A stretch of 18,819 bases of DNA from an uncultured Collinsella sp. (lineage in GTDB: Bacteria > Actinomycetota > Coriobacteriia > Coriobacteriales > Coriobacteriaceae). Numbering within the stretch: position 1 is the first letter of the stretch; each line of letters opens with the position of its first letter. Made by a program: the position numbers and the translations under genes. The notes under the pieces are model-generated. The model saw nothing but the letters and a program-made list of their open reading frames with translations. It ran no database searches and was not told where the DNA came from. Positions 1 to 7,122 of the stretch are shown here, piece after piece. Location: NCBI GenBank assembly GCA_900541875.1, contig UQLF01000027.1, positions 1 through 18,819 of the forward strand, given 5' to 3'.

Positions 1-196
1 CCTTTGGCCGGCCCCCCACGGGGTGTGCCCCCCCGGCGCGCCCGCGGCAAGGCGCTTTTTTTTGCCGCCCACTTGGTCCCCAAAAATTCCGCCCCCCCGG
101 CGTACGCCGCGGGGCGCAAACACCGATTCGGGGCCTGCAAATACGTACTTCAGGCACAATTCTCAAACATGTTCTGAGGGCTGATGCAAATTTGGT

Positions 197-215
197 GGCT
201 CGGCTTTGCCGAGCC
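197..215. repeat. 8-bp perfect hairpin, TTT loop
   Basis: The arms ggctcggc (197-204) and gccgagcc (208-215) pair perfectly around a three-base loop. No T-run follows on either strand, so it is a poor intrinsic terminator by itself. It lies 11 bases from a second hairpin at 226-251, and both lie downstream of oppF. They may form a backup transcription stop or mRNA 3'-end structure for the opp operon. Confidence 0.5.
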
Positions 216-225
216 CTTATATAAA

Positions 226-251
226 GAGGCCGGAGCTAAAGCTCTGGCCTC
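226..251 (-). terminator. 11-bp hairpin, possible secondary terminator after oppF
   Basis: The arms at 226-236 and 241-251 pair over 11 bp with one G-U pair, around the loop taaa. On the minus strand the hairpin is followed by tttatataa, a short and imperfect T-rich tail. It lies about 215 bases past the oppF stop. It could end readthrough transcripts from the opp operon, but the tail is weak, so the call is tentative. Confidence 0.4.
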
Positions 252-317
252 ACTAACTTTCCTATTAGATTAAGTGAGCGATCAAGGAATCGCACCCCTC
301 CCTGCCGCGTTGCCGCA

Positions 318-449
318 GGGCCCGCGCTGGACTTAGTTTTCAGAACATTCCGCAGACCAGGAAACCCCCTTATCCGCGGCTCCGAAGGAGCAGGATAAGG
401 GGGTTTCCATGGTCGAGGACGTTCTGAAAACTAAGTCCAGCACGGGCCC
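318..449. repeat. Large imperfect palindrome just past oppF
   Basis: Two 29-base arms, 318-346 and 421-449, pair at 28 of 29 positions. Inside them 355-359 pairs with 410-414, 360-375 pairs perfectly with 393-408 (16 bp), and 379-383 pairs with 387-391 around the loop gaa. The whole 132-base segment can therefore fold into one long stem. It begins 17 bases past the oppF stop and could act as a transcription end or mRNA 3' stabiliser, although no T-run follows. Further out, 279-295 is an exact 17-base inverted match to 478-494 inside oppF, so the inverted similarity extends into the gene. Confidence 0.85.
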
Positions 450-465
450 GGACGATAACAACCGG

Positions 466-1494
466 CTACAGGTCGATGTGCGATTCCTTGATCGGGAACG
501 GCTCCGCGAAGTGGCAGGCGCAGCAGTGACCCGGTGCGACTTCCTTAAACTCGGGAAGCTTCTCAGAGCAGATACCCTGAGCGATCGGGCAGCGCGTGTG
601 GAAACGGCAGCCGGTCGGCGGATCCAGCGGTGACGGCGGATCGCCGGCGAGGATGATGCGCTTGCGGGTCTTCTGGATATCAGGATCGGGCACCGGCACG
701 GCAGACAGCAGCGACTGCGTGTACGGATGGTGAGGCTCGCTGTAGAGCGTCTTCCAGTCCGAAACCTCGACCATCTTGCCCAGATACATAACGGCAACGC
801 GATCAGAAATGTGCTGCACGACGGAGAGGTCGTGAGCAATGAAGAGATAAGCAGTACCGAACTTATCCTGAAGCTCCTTCAGCAGGTTCAAAACCTGGGC
901 CTGAATGGAAACGTCAAGTGCAGAGACAGGCTCGTCGCAGATGATCAGCTTGGGCTTCAGAGCGAACGCGCGGGCAATGCCGACACGCTGACGCTGACCG
1001 CCGGAGAACTCGTGCGGATAGCGGTTGATGTGCTCGGGGTTCAGACCGACGACGTCCAGCAGCTCGCGGACACGCTCAATACGCTCCTCCTTGGTGCCCA
1101 CGCCGTGAATGGTCATGGGCTCGGAGACGATCTCGCCAATGGTCATACGAGGGTTCAGCGAAGCATAAGGATCCTGGAAGATAAACTGCATCTCGCGACG
1201 CATGTCCTTGATCTCATGCTTGCTCATCTCGGCAACGTCTTTACCCTGGAAGAACACTTTGCCAGCCGTCGGCTTGGTGAGGCGCATGATGGTACGGCCC
1301 GTGGTGGACTTACCGCAACCAGACTCGCCGACCAGGCCAAAGGTCTCGCCCGGATAAATCTCAAACGAAATGTCATTCACAGCAGAGACAACACGCTTGG
1401 AGAAGCGCTTGGCGAACATGCCGGACTCAGCGGGAAACTCCTTAGAGAGGTGCTCAACCTTCAGCAGCGGAGTACGCTCGTTGGTATCTGCCAT
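466..1494 (-). CDS. oppF: Oligopeptide ABC transporter ATP-binding protein OppF
   Basis: This is one of the two nucleotide-binding subunits that power peptide import at the inner face of the membrane. The 342-residue protein has Walker A GESGCGKS at about 56-63, Q-loop glutamine 107, ABC signature FSGGQ at about 163-167, and Walker B LIICDE at about 183-188. It ends with the Opp/Dpp C-terminal domain carrying the cysteine pattern RCPIAQGIC and HCCACH. The ATG overlaps the oppD stop by one base (TAATG), so the two are translationally coupled. It is the last gene of oppABCDF. Its last codons are mirrored in an inverted repeat downstream. The exact substrate cannot be read from this subunit. Confidence 0.95.
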   Translation of the reverse strand: MADTNERTPLLKVEHLSKEFPAESGMFAKRFSKRVVSAVNDISFEIYPGETFGLVGESGCGKSTTGRTIMRLTKPTAGKVFFQGKDVAEMSKHEIKDMRREMQFIFQDPYASLNPRMTIGEIVSEPMTIHGVGTKEERIERVRELLDVVGLNPEHINRYPHEFSGGQRQRVGIARAFALKPKLIICDEPVSALDVSIQAQVLNLLKELQDKFGTAYLFIAHDLSVVQHISDRVAVMYLGKMVEVSDWKTLYSEPHHPYTQSLLSAVPVPDPDIQKTRKRIILAGDPPSPLDPPTGCRFHTRCPIAQGICSEKLPEFKEVAPGHCCACHFAEPFPIKESHIDL

Positions 1495-2585
1495 TACGCC
1501 TCGCCTCCCTTCTTGGAATCCTTGCGCGTACGGGACGTCTCAGGAGCGTTCTTGAGGAACTCGGGGTCACCGGAGTAGTGGCACGCAGAGTAATGACCAG
1601 ACTCGGTGACAACGCGCTCGGGGCGCTGCTTGCGGCACTTGTCCGTCGCATAGGGGCAGCGAGGAGAGAAGACGCAGCCCTCGGGCAGGTTCATGAGCGA
1701 AGGCGGGTTGCCGTGAATCGGCGTAAGCGGCTTCTTCTCATCGATAGCCTGCTCCGGGATGGAGCGGATCAGGCCCCAGGTATAGGGGTGGCGGCTCTCG
1801 TAGAAGATTTCCTCAGCAGTACCGAACTCGACGGGACGACCGGCGTACATAACCATGATCTTGTCGGCCATATCGGCGACGACGCCCAGGTCATGGGTGA
1901 TCATGATGATGGCGTTGCCGTTCTTCTCCTGCATTTCCTGCATAAGCTCAATAATCTGAGCCTGAATGGTAACGTCCAGGGCAGTCGTGGGCTCGTCGGC
2001 AATCAGAATATCGGGATCGCAGGCAAGAGCCATGGCAATCATGACGCGCTGACGCATACCGCCAGAGAACTGGTGCGGATACTCATTGACGCGCTTCTCG
2101 GGCTCGGGGATACCAACGAGGTCCAAAAGCTCGGTAGCGCGCTTGAGCGCCTCCTGCTTGGAGTAGCCGCGGTGCAGACGAAGGCCCTCGCCCACCTGTT
2201 TGCCGATCTTATAGACCGGGTTCAAGGAAGTCATAGGATCCTGGAAGATCATCGCGATATCGTTACCGCGAATGAGCTGCATCTCTTCCTCGGTCATCTC
2301 GAGGATAGAACGACCGCGATAGCGAACGTCGCCGCCCTCGATCTTTCCCGGAGGCATCGAGATGAGGCCCATGATAGTCATGGCGGTCACGGACTTACCG
2401 GAGCCGGACTCACCGACGACACCCAGGGTCTCGCCGCGATCGAGCGTGTAGGAGACACCGTCGACAGCGCGAACAACGCCATCCTCGGTGTGGAAATACA
2501 TCTTAAGGTCATCGACCTCGAGCAGATGCTGGCCCTCGGGAACCGGCTGGTCCTTCAGGTCCACATAGTTCTTGTTCTTCTTCAT
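1494..2585 (-). CDS. oppD: Oligopeptide ABC transporter ATP-binding protein OppD
   Basis: This is the second ATPase of the peptide importer, forming a heterodimer with OppF. The 363-residue protein shows Walker A GESGSGKS at 58-65, Q-loop Gln115, signature FSGGM at about 173-177, and Walker B ILIADE at 193-198. The C-terminal oligopeptide-transporter domain has the cysteine cluster RCPYATDKC followed by ACH, a pattern that can bind an iron-sulfur cluster in some OppD proteins. The start lies two bases after the oppC stop and the stop shares one base with the oppF start, as expected for a tight operon. The N-terminus carries an extra basic stretch (MKKNKNYVDLKDQ) before the ABC fold. Confidence 0.95.
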   Translation of the reverse strand: MKKNKNYVDLKDQPVPEGQHLLEVDDLKMYFHTEDGVVRAVDGVSYTLDRGETLGVVGESGSGKSVTAMTIMGLISMPPGKIEGGDVRYRGRSILEMTEEEMQLIRGNDIAMIFQDPMTSLNPVYKIGKQVGEGLRLHRGYSKQEALKRATELLDLVGIPEPEKRVNEYPHQFSGGMRQRVMIAMALACDPDILIADEPTTALDVTIQAQIIELMQEMQEKNGNAIIMITHDLGVVADMADKIMVMYAGRPVEFGTAEEIFYESRHPYTWGLIRSIPEQAIDEKKPLTPIHGNPPSLMNLPEGCVFSPRCPYATDKCRKQRPERVVTESGHYSACHYSGDPEFLKNAPETSRTRKDSKKGGEA

Positions 2586-2587
2586 CC

Positions 2588-3523
2588 TTATGCGTCCTTC
2601 ATCTTGACGTCGAGGGCGTCGCGCAGACCGTCACCCAGCAGGGTGAAAGCGAGCACCGTCGAGAGAATTGCCAGACCGGGCATGATCATCATCCAGGGAG
2701 CAGTCAGAAGAAACTGCTGACCGTCCTGAATCATGGAGCCCCACGAAGGCGTAGGCGGAATAACGCCCATGCCGAGGAAGGACAGAGCGGACTCGGTCAG
2801 AATGGCGCCACCAATGTTCATAGTCGCGTAGACCACGATGGAGGCAACGGAGTTCGGGAAGATGTGACGCACGACGATACGAGCATCGGATGCACCCATC
2901 GCGCGCGCAGCGTCAACATAGTCGTTTTCCTTGACCGTCAAGATTGCAGAGCGGAAGACGCGCGCAATCGAAGGCCAGCCGAGAATGCCGATGGCGATAA
3001 AGACGTTCTGAAGACCACGGCCGATAACGGCGATCATGGCGACGACGAACAGCACGTACGGGAACGCCAGGAAGATATCCGCGCAGCGCATGATGATCGT
3101 ATCCCAGATGCCGCCGTAGAAACCGGCCAGAGCACCCATGACCAGACCGATCAGCGTGGAGATCGCGGTGGCCATAATGCCGACGGAAAGCGAAACGCGT
3201 GCACCGTAGATAACACGGACGAGAATGTCACGACCTAGGGCGTCGGTACCAAACGGGTGCTCGGCACACGGAGCCAGCAGCGACGTCTCGGCCATGGTGG
3301 TCGAGTCGGAAGCCGTCGGCGAACCGAGCCAGGGCTTAGCCCACAAATCTGCGGTCAGGGCAACTACAACGACGATGATGATCCAGCAGACACCGATAAC
3401 GGCGAGCTTGTTCTTACGAAGACGCTTAAAAGCGTCGCCCCACAGCGTGCGGGACTTGGCGGGAGCAGATGCGGCCTTGGTGGCGGTAGCCTGCTCCTGA
3501 GACTGAGAATCAGTTTCCTGCAT
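2588..3523 (-). CDS. oppC: Oligopeptide ABC transporter permease OppC
   Basis: This is one of two integral membrane permeases of the peptide importer. The 311-residue protein has a cytoplasmic N-terminal tail of about 35 residues, a first membrane segment (AVIGVCWIIIVVVVALTADL), an extracytoplasmic loop, then about five more hydrophobic segments. The EAA-type loop that contacts the ATPases is visible as DAARAMGASDARIVVRHIFP. The C-terminus GDGLRDALDVKMKDA closely matches the OppC/DppC consensus. A GGGAGG ribosome-binding site precedes the ATG. The gene lies between oppB (14-base gap) and oppD (2-base gap). Confidence 0.95.
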   Translation of the reverse strand: MQETDSQSQEQATATKAASAPAKSRTLWGDAFKRLRKNKLAVIGVCWIIIVVVVALTADLWAKPWLGSPTASDSTTMAETSLLAPCAEHPFGTDALGRDILVRVIYGARVSLSVGIMATAISTLIGLVMGALAGFYGGIWDTIIMRCADIFLAFPYVLFVVAMIAVIGRGLQNVFIAIGILGWPSIARVFRSAILTVKENDYVDAARAMGASDARIVVRHIFPNSVASIVVYATMNIGGAILTESALSFLGMGVIPPTPSWGSMIQDGQQFLLTAPWMMIMPGLAILSTVLAFTLLGDGLRDALDVKMKDA

Positions 3524-3537
3524 GAGACGTACCTCCC

Positions 3538-4575
3538 TTAGGCCTTATCCGACGGACCGCCAAGGCGGATGCGCGGGTCGAGGAATGCATAGCTAATGTC
3601 GACGAGCAGGTTGATCACCATGACGACGACGACGATGAGCGTAACGCCGCCCATAACGATGGGCCAGTCACGCATGCTAATGGCGCGATAGACCTCATAG
3701 CCGATACCGGGCCAGTTAAAGACCGTCTCGGTCAGGATGGCGCCCGAAAGCATGCCGCCAAAGTCGACACCAATATAGGTAACGACGGGGATGAGTGCAT
3801 TCTTAAGCGCGTGCTTGATGATGATCGCGCGATTGGAGAGACCCTTGGCCTTTGCCGTACGGATGTAATCCTGGTTCATGACGTCAAGCAGCTGCGAGCG
3901 CATAATGCGGGCGGCGTAAGCGGTCGAAACCGAAGCCAGCGTAATGGTCGGAAGCACATAGTGCATCCAATCCTGATACTGAGAGCTGGAACCGCCGGCA
4001 CCCGAGATCGGCATGGAGAATGCACCGCCCGTGGCATCCTTGAGAATGACGCCAAAGAACAGCTGCAGCAACATACCGAGCCAGAAAGCCGGGACGGCAA
4101 CGAGAATCGACGTGGTGAGCGTTACCAAAATATCCCAGAAGGAATAACGCTTAACCGCCGAAATGATACCCGCACCGATACCCATGATTGCCTCGAGCAC
4201 GATGGCGCACGCGGCAAGTTTGACCGTATACGGATACTTCTGGGCAAAGATTTCCGTAACCGGCAGCTTGCGTTGATACGAATTGCCCAGATCGCCATGA
4301 AGCAGGCCGTTCATGTAATACAAGTAACGGTCCACGAGCGACGTTTGAACGGGGTCGCCGTTCTCGTCAAGGATCGCGTTGCCGTCCTCGTCCGACTGGA
4401 CCAGGTGATAGCGGACGCGAAGCTGAAGCTCCACCTCGGGGGACAGAGCCTTGTCTCCACCGATCAGCTTGATCGGATCTCCCGGCACGATATTCTGGAG
4501 GGCGAACAGAATCAGCGTAACGCCCAAAAATACCGGGATGAACTGAAGCACACGTTTAACGATGTACTTACCCAT
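3538..4575 (-). CDS. oppB: Oligopeptide ABC transporter permease OppB
   Basis: This is the other permease of the importer. It begins with the typical MGKYIVKRVLQFIPVFLGVT segment and NIVPGDP loop. It has the EAA loop TAKAKGLSNRAIIIKHALKN and ends with the conserved VDISYAFLDPRIRLG. At 345 residues it is about 40 longer than classical OppB (about 306). Part of the excess is an acidic insertion around residues 78-96 (SDEDGNAILDENGDPVQTS) in the first extracytoplasmic loop, ahead of LLHGDLG. A second glycine/serine-rich extension lies around GAGGSSSQYQD. A GGGGAG ribosome-binding site is 5-6 bases before the ATG. A hairpin separates it from oppA. Confidence 0.95.
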   Translation of the reverse strand: MGKYIVKRVLQFIPVFLGVTLILFALQNIVPGDPIKLIGGDKALSPEVELQLRVRYHLVQSDEDGNAILDENGDPVQTSLVDRYLYYMNGLLHGDLGNSYQRKLPVTEIFAQKYPYTVKLAACAIVLEAIMGIGAGIISAVKRYSFWDILVTLTTSILVAVPAFWLGMLLQLFFGVILKDATGGAFSMPISGAGGSSSQYQDWMHYVLPTITLASVSTAYAARIMRSQLLDVMNQDYIRTAKAKGLSNRAIIIKHALKNALIPVVTYIGVDFGGMLSGAILTETVFNWPGIGYEVYRAISMRDWPIVMGGVTLIVVVVMVINLLVDISYAFLDPRIRLGGPSDKA

Positions 4576-4605
4576 ACCACTCCCCTATCTAGGGATTAAC
4601 CTAAA

Positions 4606-4635
4606 TGGGATGCCGATCGCCAGACCGGCATCCCA
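4606..4635 (-). terminator. Intercistronic hairpin between oppA and oppB
   Basis: A perfect 10-bp stem (tgggatgccg at 4606-4615 against cggcatccca at 4626-4635) encloses a 10-base loop. On the minus strand only TTT follows. In binding-protein-dependent transporters such a hairpin after the binding-protein gene commonly protects the upstream message or stops part of the transcripts, giving more OppA than permease. With a short T-tail it is more likely a partial terminator or stabiliser than a complete stop. Confidence 0.65.
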
Positions 4636-4731
4636 AAATTACCATCAGCCAGTTTACCCCAGGTTAGGGAGAACTGTATGTTTCCCATGAGGTCTACGTA
4701 AATACTTGACCCTCACGGAAGCTGCAAACTC

Positions 4732-6408
4732 TTAGGCGAGCTCAGCGGTACCCAGCTCGGCATGCTTCTGCGGATCGACATAGAGGTGCTTGATGCGATC
4801 GGAGCCGACGATGGTGTGCGTGTAGAACATCACCGGGATGACCGGGCAGTCGGCAGCGACCATTGCGTCGGCCTCCTGCATCTTAGCGACGCGCTCCTCG
4901 TCGTCAACCGTAGTGCGAGCCTCGTCGACCTTGGCGTCGAACTCGGGGTTGTTGTAACCAGAGCGGTTGTCGCCACCAAGGGAGTCGGAGTGGAACAGCG
5001 GATACAGGAAGTTGTCCATGATCGGGTAGTCGGCAATCCAACCCAGACGACCGAACTGATAGTTAAAGTTCTGATACTGCTCGAGCAGGGCAGACCACTC
5101 AGGGGTATCGGAGACAGCGGTAACGCCAACCTTGGCGAGGTCGCCGATGATGGACTCCATGATCTCCTTGTGGCCACCGTCCTGGTTGTAGGAAAGGATC
5201 ACGTTAATGCCACGATCGCCGTTGGCACCGGCAGGAGCGACCTTATCGAGGTACTCATTAGCCTTGTCGACGTCGTAGGCGCAGAACTCCCATGCGCCCT
5301 CCTTGTAGCCATCGATGCCCGGAGGAACAATGCCGTCGGCGGGAGTACGGGTACCCTTGAAGATGGTCTTGCAGATGGCCTCACGGTTGATGGCCAGGGA
5401 GATACCCCTACGCAGGTCAGCGTTGTTGAACGGCTCGGCCGTGTTGTTGCAGGTCAGGTAGTAGGTGGAAGGCTCGGAGCCAAGCAGCATGCGCTCGCCG
5501 TCGCCCATGGTGTAGCCGTCCTTGGACACGCCGCGATCCTTCTTGGCGGCGTCGATCTGAGCAACGGGAACGTCGCAGACATCGAGGTTACCGGCCTGGA
5601 ACTCCTTGTAAGCGGTCTCCATGTCCTTGATGACCTGGAAGTGGATGCCATCGATCTTGGCCTTGTCGCCATAGTAATCGTCGAACTTCTTGAGGTTGAT
5701 CTCCTGACCATCCTCCCACTTGCCGTCCATCATGAACGGGCCGTTACCGACCGGTGCAAGATAGAAGCTCTTGGCATCGGACTCGGCGCACTCGGGAACC
5801 GGGGCCAGAGCCGGGTGAGAGGCGACGAAGGGGAAGTCGGCGTAAGCGGAAGACAGCTTGACGACGAGGGTCTCATCGTCGGGGCAGGTAACACCGCTGA
5901 GCTCGGTAGCGTTACCGGCAAGCAGATCGTCATAGCCCTCGACCATGGAAAGGTGATAGGAGACCTCGGAAGGGCCATACTCGGTAGCGATGGCCGACTT
6001 GGTGTTGACCAGACGCTCCCAACCGAGCTTGAAGGACTTGGAGGTAACGTCGTCACCGTTGTGGAACTTGGCCTTCTTGATCTTGAAGGTAAACTCGGTG
6101 GCGTCGTCGTTGGCCTCAAAGGACTCGCAAGCCAGCGGAACGATCTCGCCCTTCTCGGCATCATAAGAGGTCAGAGCGTCAAAGAGCTGGTACTCGACCT
6201 GAGTGCCCTGGTCCTCCTGGACATTGTAGGGGTCGATGCAGACCGGGTTGTTGATGTAGAAGTTCAGCGTCGAACCGGACTCAGAACCGGAAGTGTCGCC
6301 GCCCTTCTTGCCGCATGCGGCAAGAAAAGCCATGGAGCTCGCAGCGAGGGTGCCGCCAACAAAGGCGCGACGACCCATAACGGGCTGGTGGAACATAGAA
6401 TCAGCCAT
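4732..6408 (-). CDS. oppA: Oligopeptide-binding lipoprotein OppA (SBP family 5)
   Basis: This is the extracytoplasmic binding protein that captures peptides and delivers them to OppBC. I place the start at 6408, not at the longer in-frame ATG at 6456, because AAGGAGG lies five bases upstream. This gives 558 residues. The N-terminus has GRRAFVGG, a hydrophobic stretch and the lipobox LAAC, with Cys32 as the lipidation site. The twin arginines suggest possible Tat export. Family-5 features include NGPFMMDGKW, the helix LRRGISLAINREAIC, and ADYPIMDNFLYPLFHSDS near the C-terminus. A hairpin separates it from oppB. Substrates other than peptides are possible in this family. Confidence 0.93.
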   Translation of the reverse strand: MADSMFHQPVMGRRAFVGGTLAASSMAFLAACGKKGGDTSGSESGSTLNFYINNPVCIDPYNVQEDQGTQVEYQLFDALTSYDAEKGEIVPLACESFEANDDATEFTFKIKKAKFHNGDDVTSKSFKLGWERLVNTKSAIATEYGPSEVSYHLSMVEGYDDLLAGNATELSGVTCPDDETLVVKLSSAYADFPFVASHPALAPVPECAESDAKSFYLAPVGNGPFMMDGKWEDGQEINLKKFDDYYGDKAKIDGIHFQVIKDMETAYKEFQAGNLDVCDVPVAQIDAAKKDRGVSKDGYTMGDGERMLLGSEPSTYYLTCNNTAEPFNNADLRRGISLAINREAICKTIFKGTRTPADGIVPPGIDGYKEGAWEFCAYDVDKANEYLDKVAPAGANGDRGINVILSYNQDGGHKEIMESIIGDLAKVGVTAVSDTPEWSALLEQYQNFNYQFGRLGWIADYPIMDNFLYPLFHSDSLGGDNRSGYNNPEFDAKVDEARTTVDDEERVAKMQEADAMVAADCPVIPVMFYTHTIVGSDRIKHLYVDPQKHAELGTAELA

Positions 6409-6549
6409 GCCATCCTCCTTATGAGATAGGACAAAGAAATGTTCAGTCGGACACATGTCGAGACAATCCGATCCGAACCATCAAAACGCCGCCCGTTGCT
6501 ATGGCTGGTTATGCACAACAGGCCAACGTTTTGCAATACTGTAGCGCAT

Positions 6550-6555
6550 TTTATA
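6550..6555 (-). promoter_or_regulatory. Candidate -10 box for oppA
   Basis: On the minus strand TATAAA lies about 140 bases upstream of the oppA start, in an AT-rich patch between the secG terminator and oppA. No convincing -35 hexamer sits at 16-18 bases. Only TTAACC at 20 bases resembles one. The location fits an independent oppA promoter with a long leader, but the assignment is weak. Confidence 0.25.
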
Positions 6556-6649
6556 CACAATTTGGGGCTAATTCCGGTTAACGGTCGAGAATTTCTTTAG
6601 TTGGGCGAAGTATGTGAGGATATTTTGACTCTGTTACAAATATGTAAAC

Positions 6650-6681
6650 AAAAAGGGTCCCGCACTTACGGGACCCTTTTT
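6650..6681 (-). terminator. Intrinsic terminator of secG
   Basis: A perfect 13-bp stem (6650-6662 against 6669-6681) encloses the loop cactta. The inner part is GC-rich and the outer part is an A5/T5 pairing that supplies the T-run. It begins 22 bases past the secG stop. Because the A/T tract is symmetrical it could work on both strands, but only secG reads into it. It separates secG from the opp operon. Confidence 0.9.
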
Positions 6682-6702
6682 GAATATTTATGCGGCTCGT
6701 GC

Positions 6703-6957
6703 TTAGTAGCCGACGATGCCCTGCGGGAAGAAGAACATGCACAGCACGACGCACGCAGCAAACACGACAGCCATGATGACGGTCAGGCGGTCAAGGTTCT
6801 GCTCCATAACGCCCGTGGCTGAGCTGGAGTTATACAGCGAGCTGGCAATCATATCCGAAACGCCGGTACCCTTACCGGAATGCATCAGGACGAGAATCGT
6901 CAGCGCCACGGCAGAAACAGCCCAAACGACAAACAGAAGAATCTGGAACGGACCCAT
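6703..6957 (-). CDS. secG: Protein-export membrane protein SecG
   Basis: This is a small subunit of the SecYEG translocon that aids preprotein movement through the membrane. The 84-residue protein has the usual two membrane helices, about residues 3-23 (ILLFVVWAVSAVALTILVLM) and 58-77 (TVIMAVVFAACVVLCMFFF). They are joined by a Gly/Ser-rich loop with the characteristic HSGKGTGVSD. AAGGAG is eight bases upstream of the ATG. It follows the glycolytic genes, as in many actinobacteria. A strong terminator lies on each side, so it is probably transcribed alone. An extended -10-like TGGTACAGT near 6994-7002 is a possible but unproven promoter. Confidence 0.93.
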   Translation of the reverse strand: MGPFQILLFVVWAVSAVALTILVLMHSGKGTGVSDMIASSLYNSSSATGVMEQNLDRLTVIMAVVFAACVVLCMFFFPQGIVGY

Positions 6958-7061
6958 AGATAAGCTCCTTAATAGAACAATTCAAACTCCAGTACTGTAC
7001 CACAATCCCCCGTTCTCCCCTACCTGCCACTCGGGGACGGGGCGGAAATGGCAGAAATACC

Positions 7062-7097
7062 AAAAAAGGGGATTGTCCGATTGTGGACAACCCCCTT
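7062..7097 (-). terminator. Intrinsic terminator of the pgk-tpiA-gpmI unit
   Basis: Arms 7066-7078 and 7085-7097 form a 13-bp stem with a single G-U pair and a six-base loop. On the minus strand the stem is followed by six T (plus-strand A run 7062-7067, partly in the stem). It lies 26 bases beyond the gpmI stop and has the classic form of a Rho-independent terminator. Confidence 0.92.
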
Positions 7098-7122
7098 GCT
7101 AGAAAACGGTATTTGTTTTCTC

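Larger units (their letters stand above)
1..317. other. Gene-free left edge with GC-rich palindromes
   Basis: I see no credible coding region in this part. It is rich in homopolymers (C7 at 30-34 and 92-98, T8 near 56-63) and short palindromes. One is gcggcaa at 44-50 facing ttgccgc at 62-68. Another is a GC hairpin at 90-116, with arms cgcccc/ggggcg and cggcg/cgccg around the dinucleotide ta. A third is an imperfect palindrome centred on aacatgtt near 162-178. The composition differs from the orderly genes to the right. It could be an intergenic repeat cluster or a poorly assembled contig end; the sequence alone does not decide. Confidence 0.5.

Noticed and set aside
318..449. Invertible promoter or phase-variation switch
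   Set aside because: The segment between the arms is itself palindromic, so inversion would change little. No recombinase or promoter-like sequence accompanies it.
4762..6429. A 555-residue open frame on the plus strand opposite oppA
   Set aside because: It is an antisense shadow caused by codon bias in oppA. It has no ribosome-binding site, an unnatural Val/Leu/Gly/Asp-rich composition and no recognisable motif, while oppA on the other strand is unmistakable.
6409..6456. Longer oppA start at 6456
   Set aside because: The extra 16 residues contain no signal-peptide feature, and a strong AAGGAGG directly precedes the ATG at 6408, which gives a normal lipoprotein leader.
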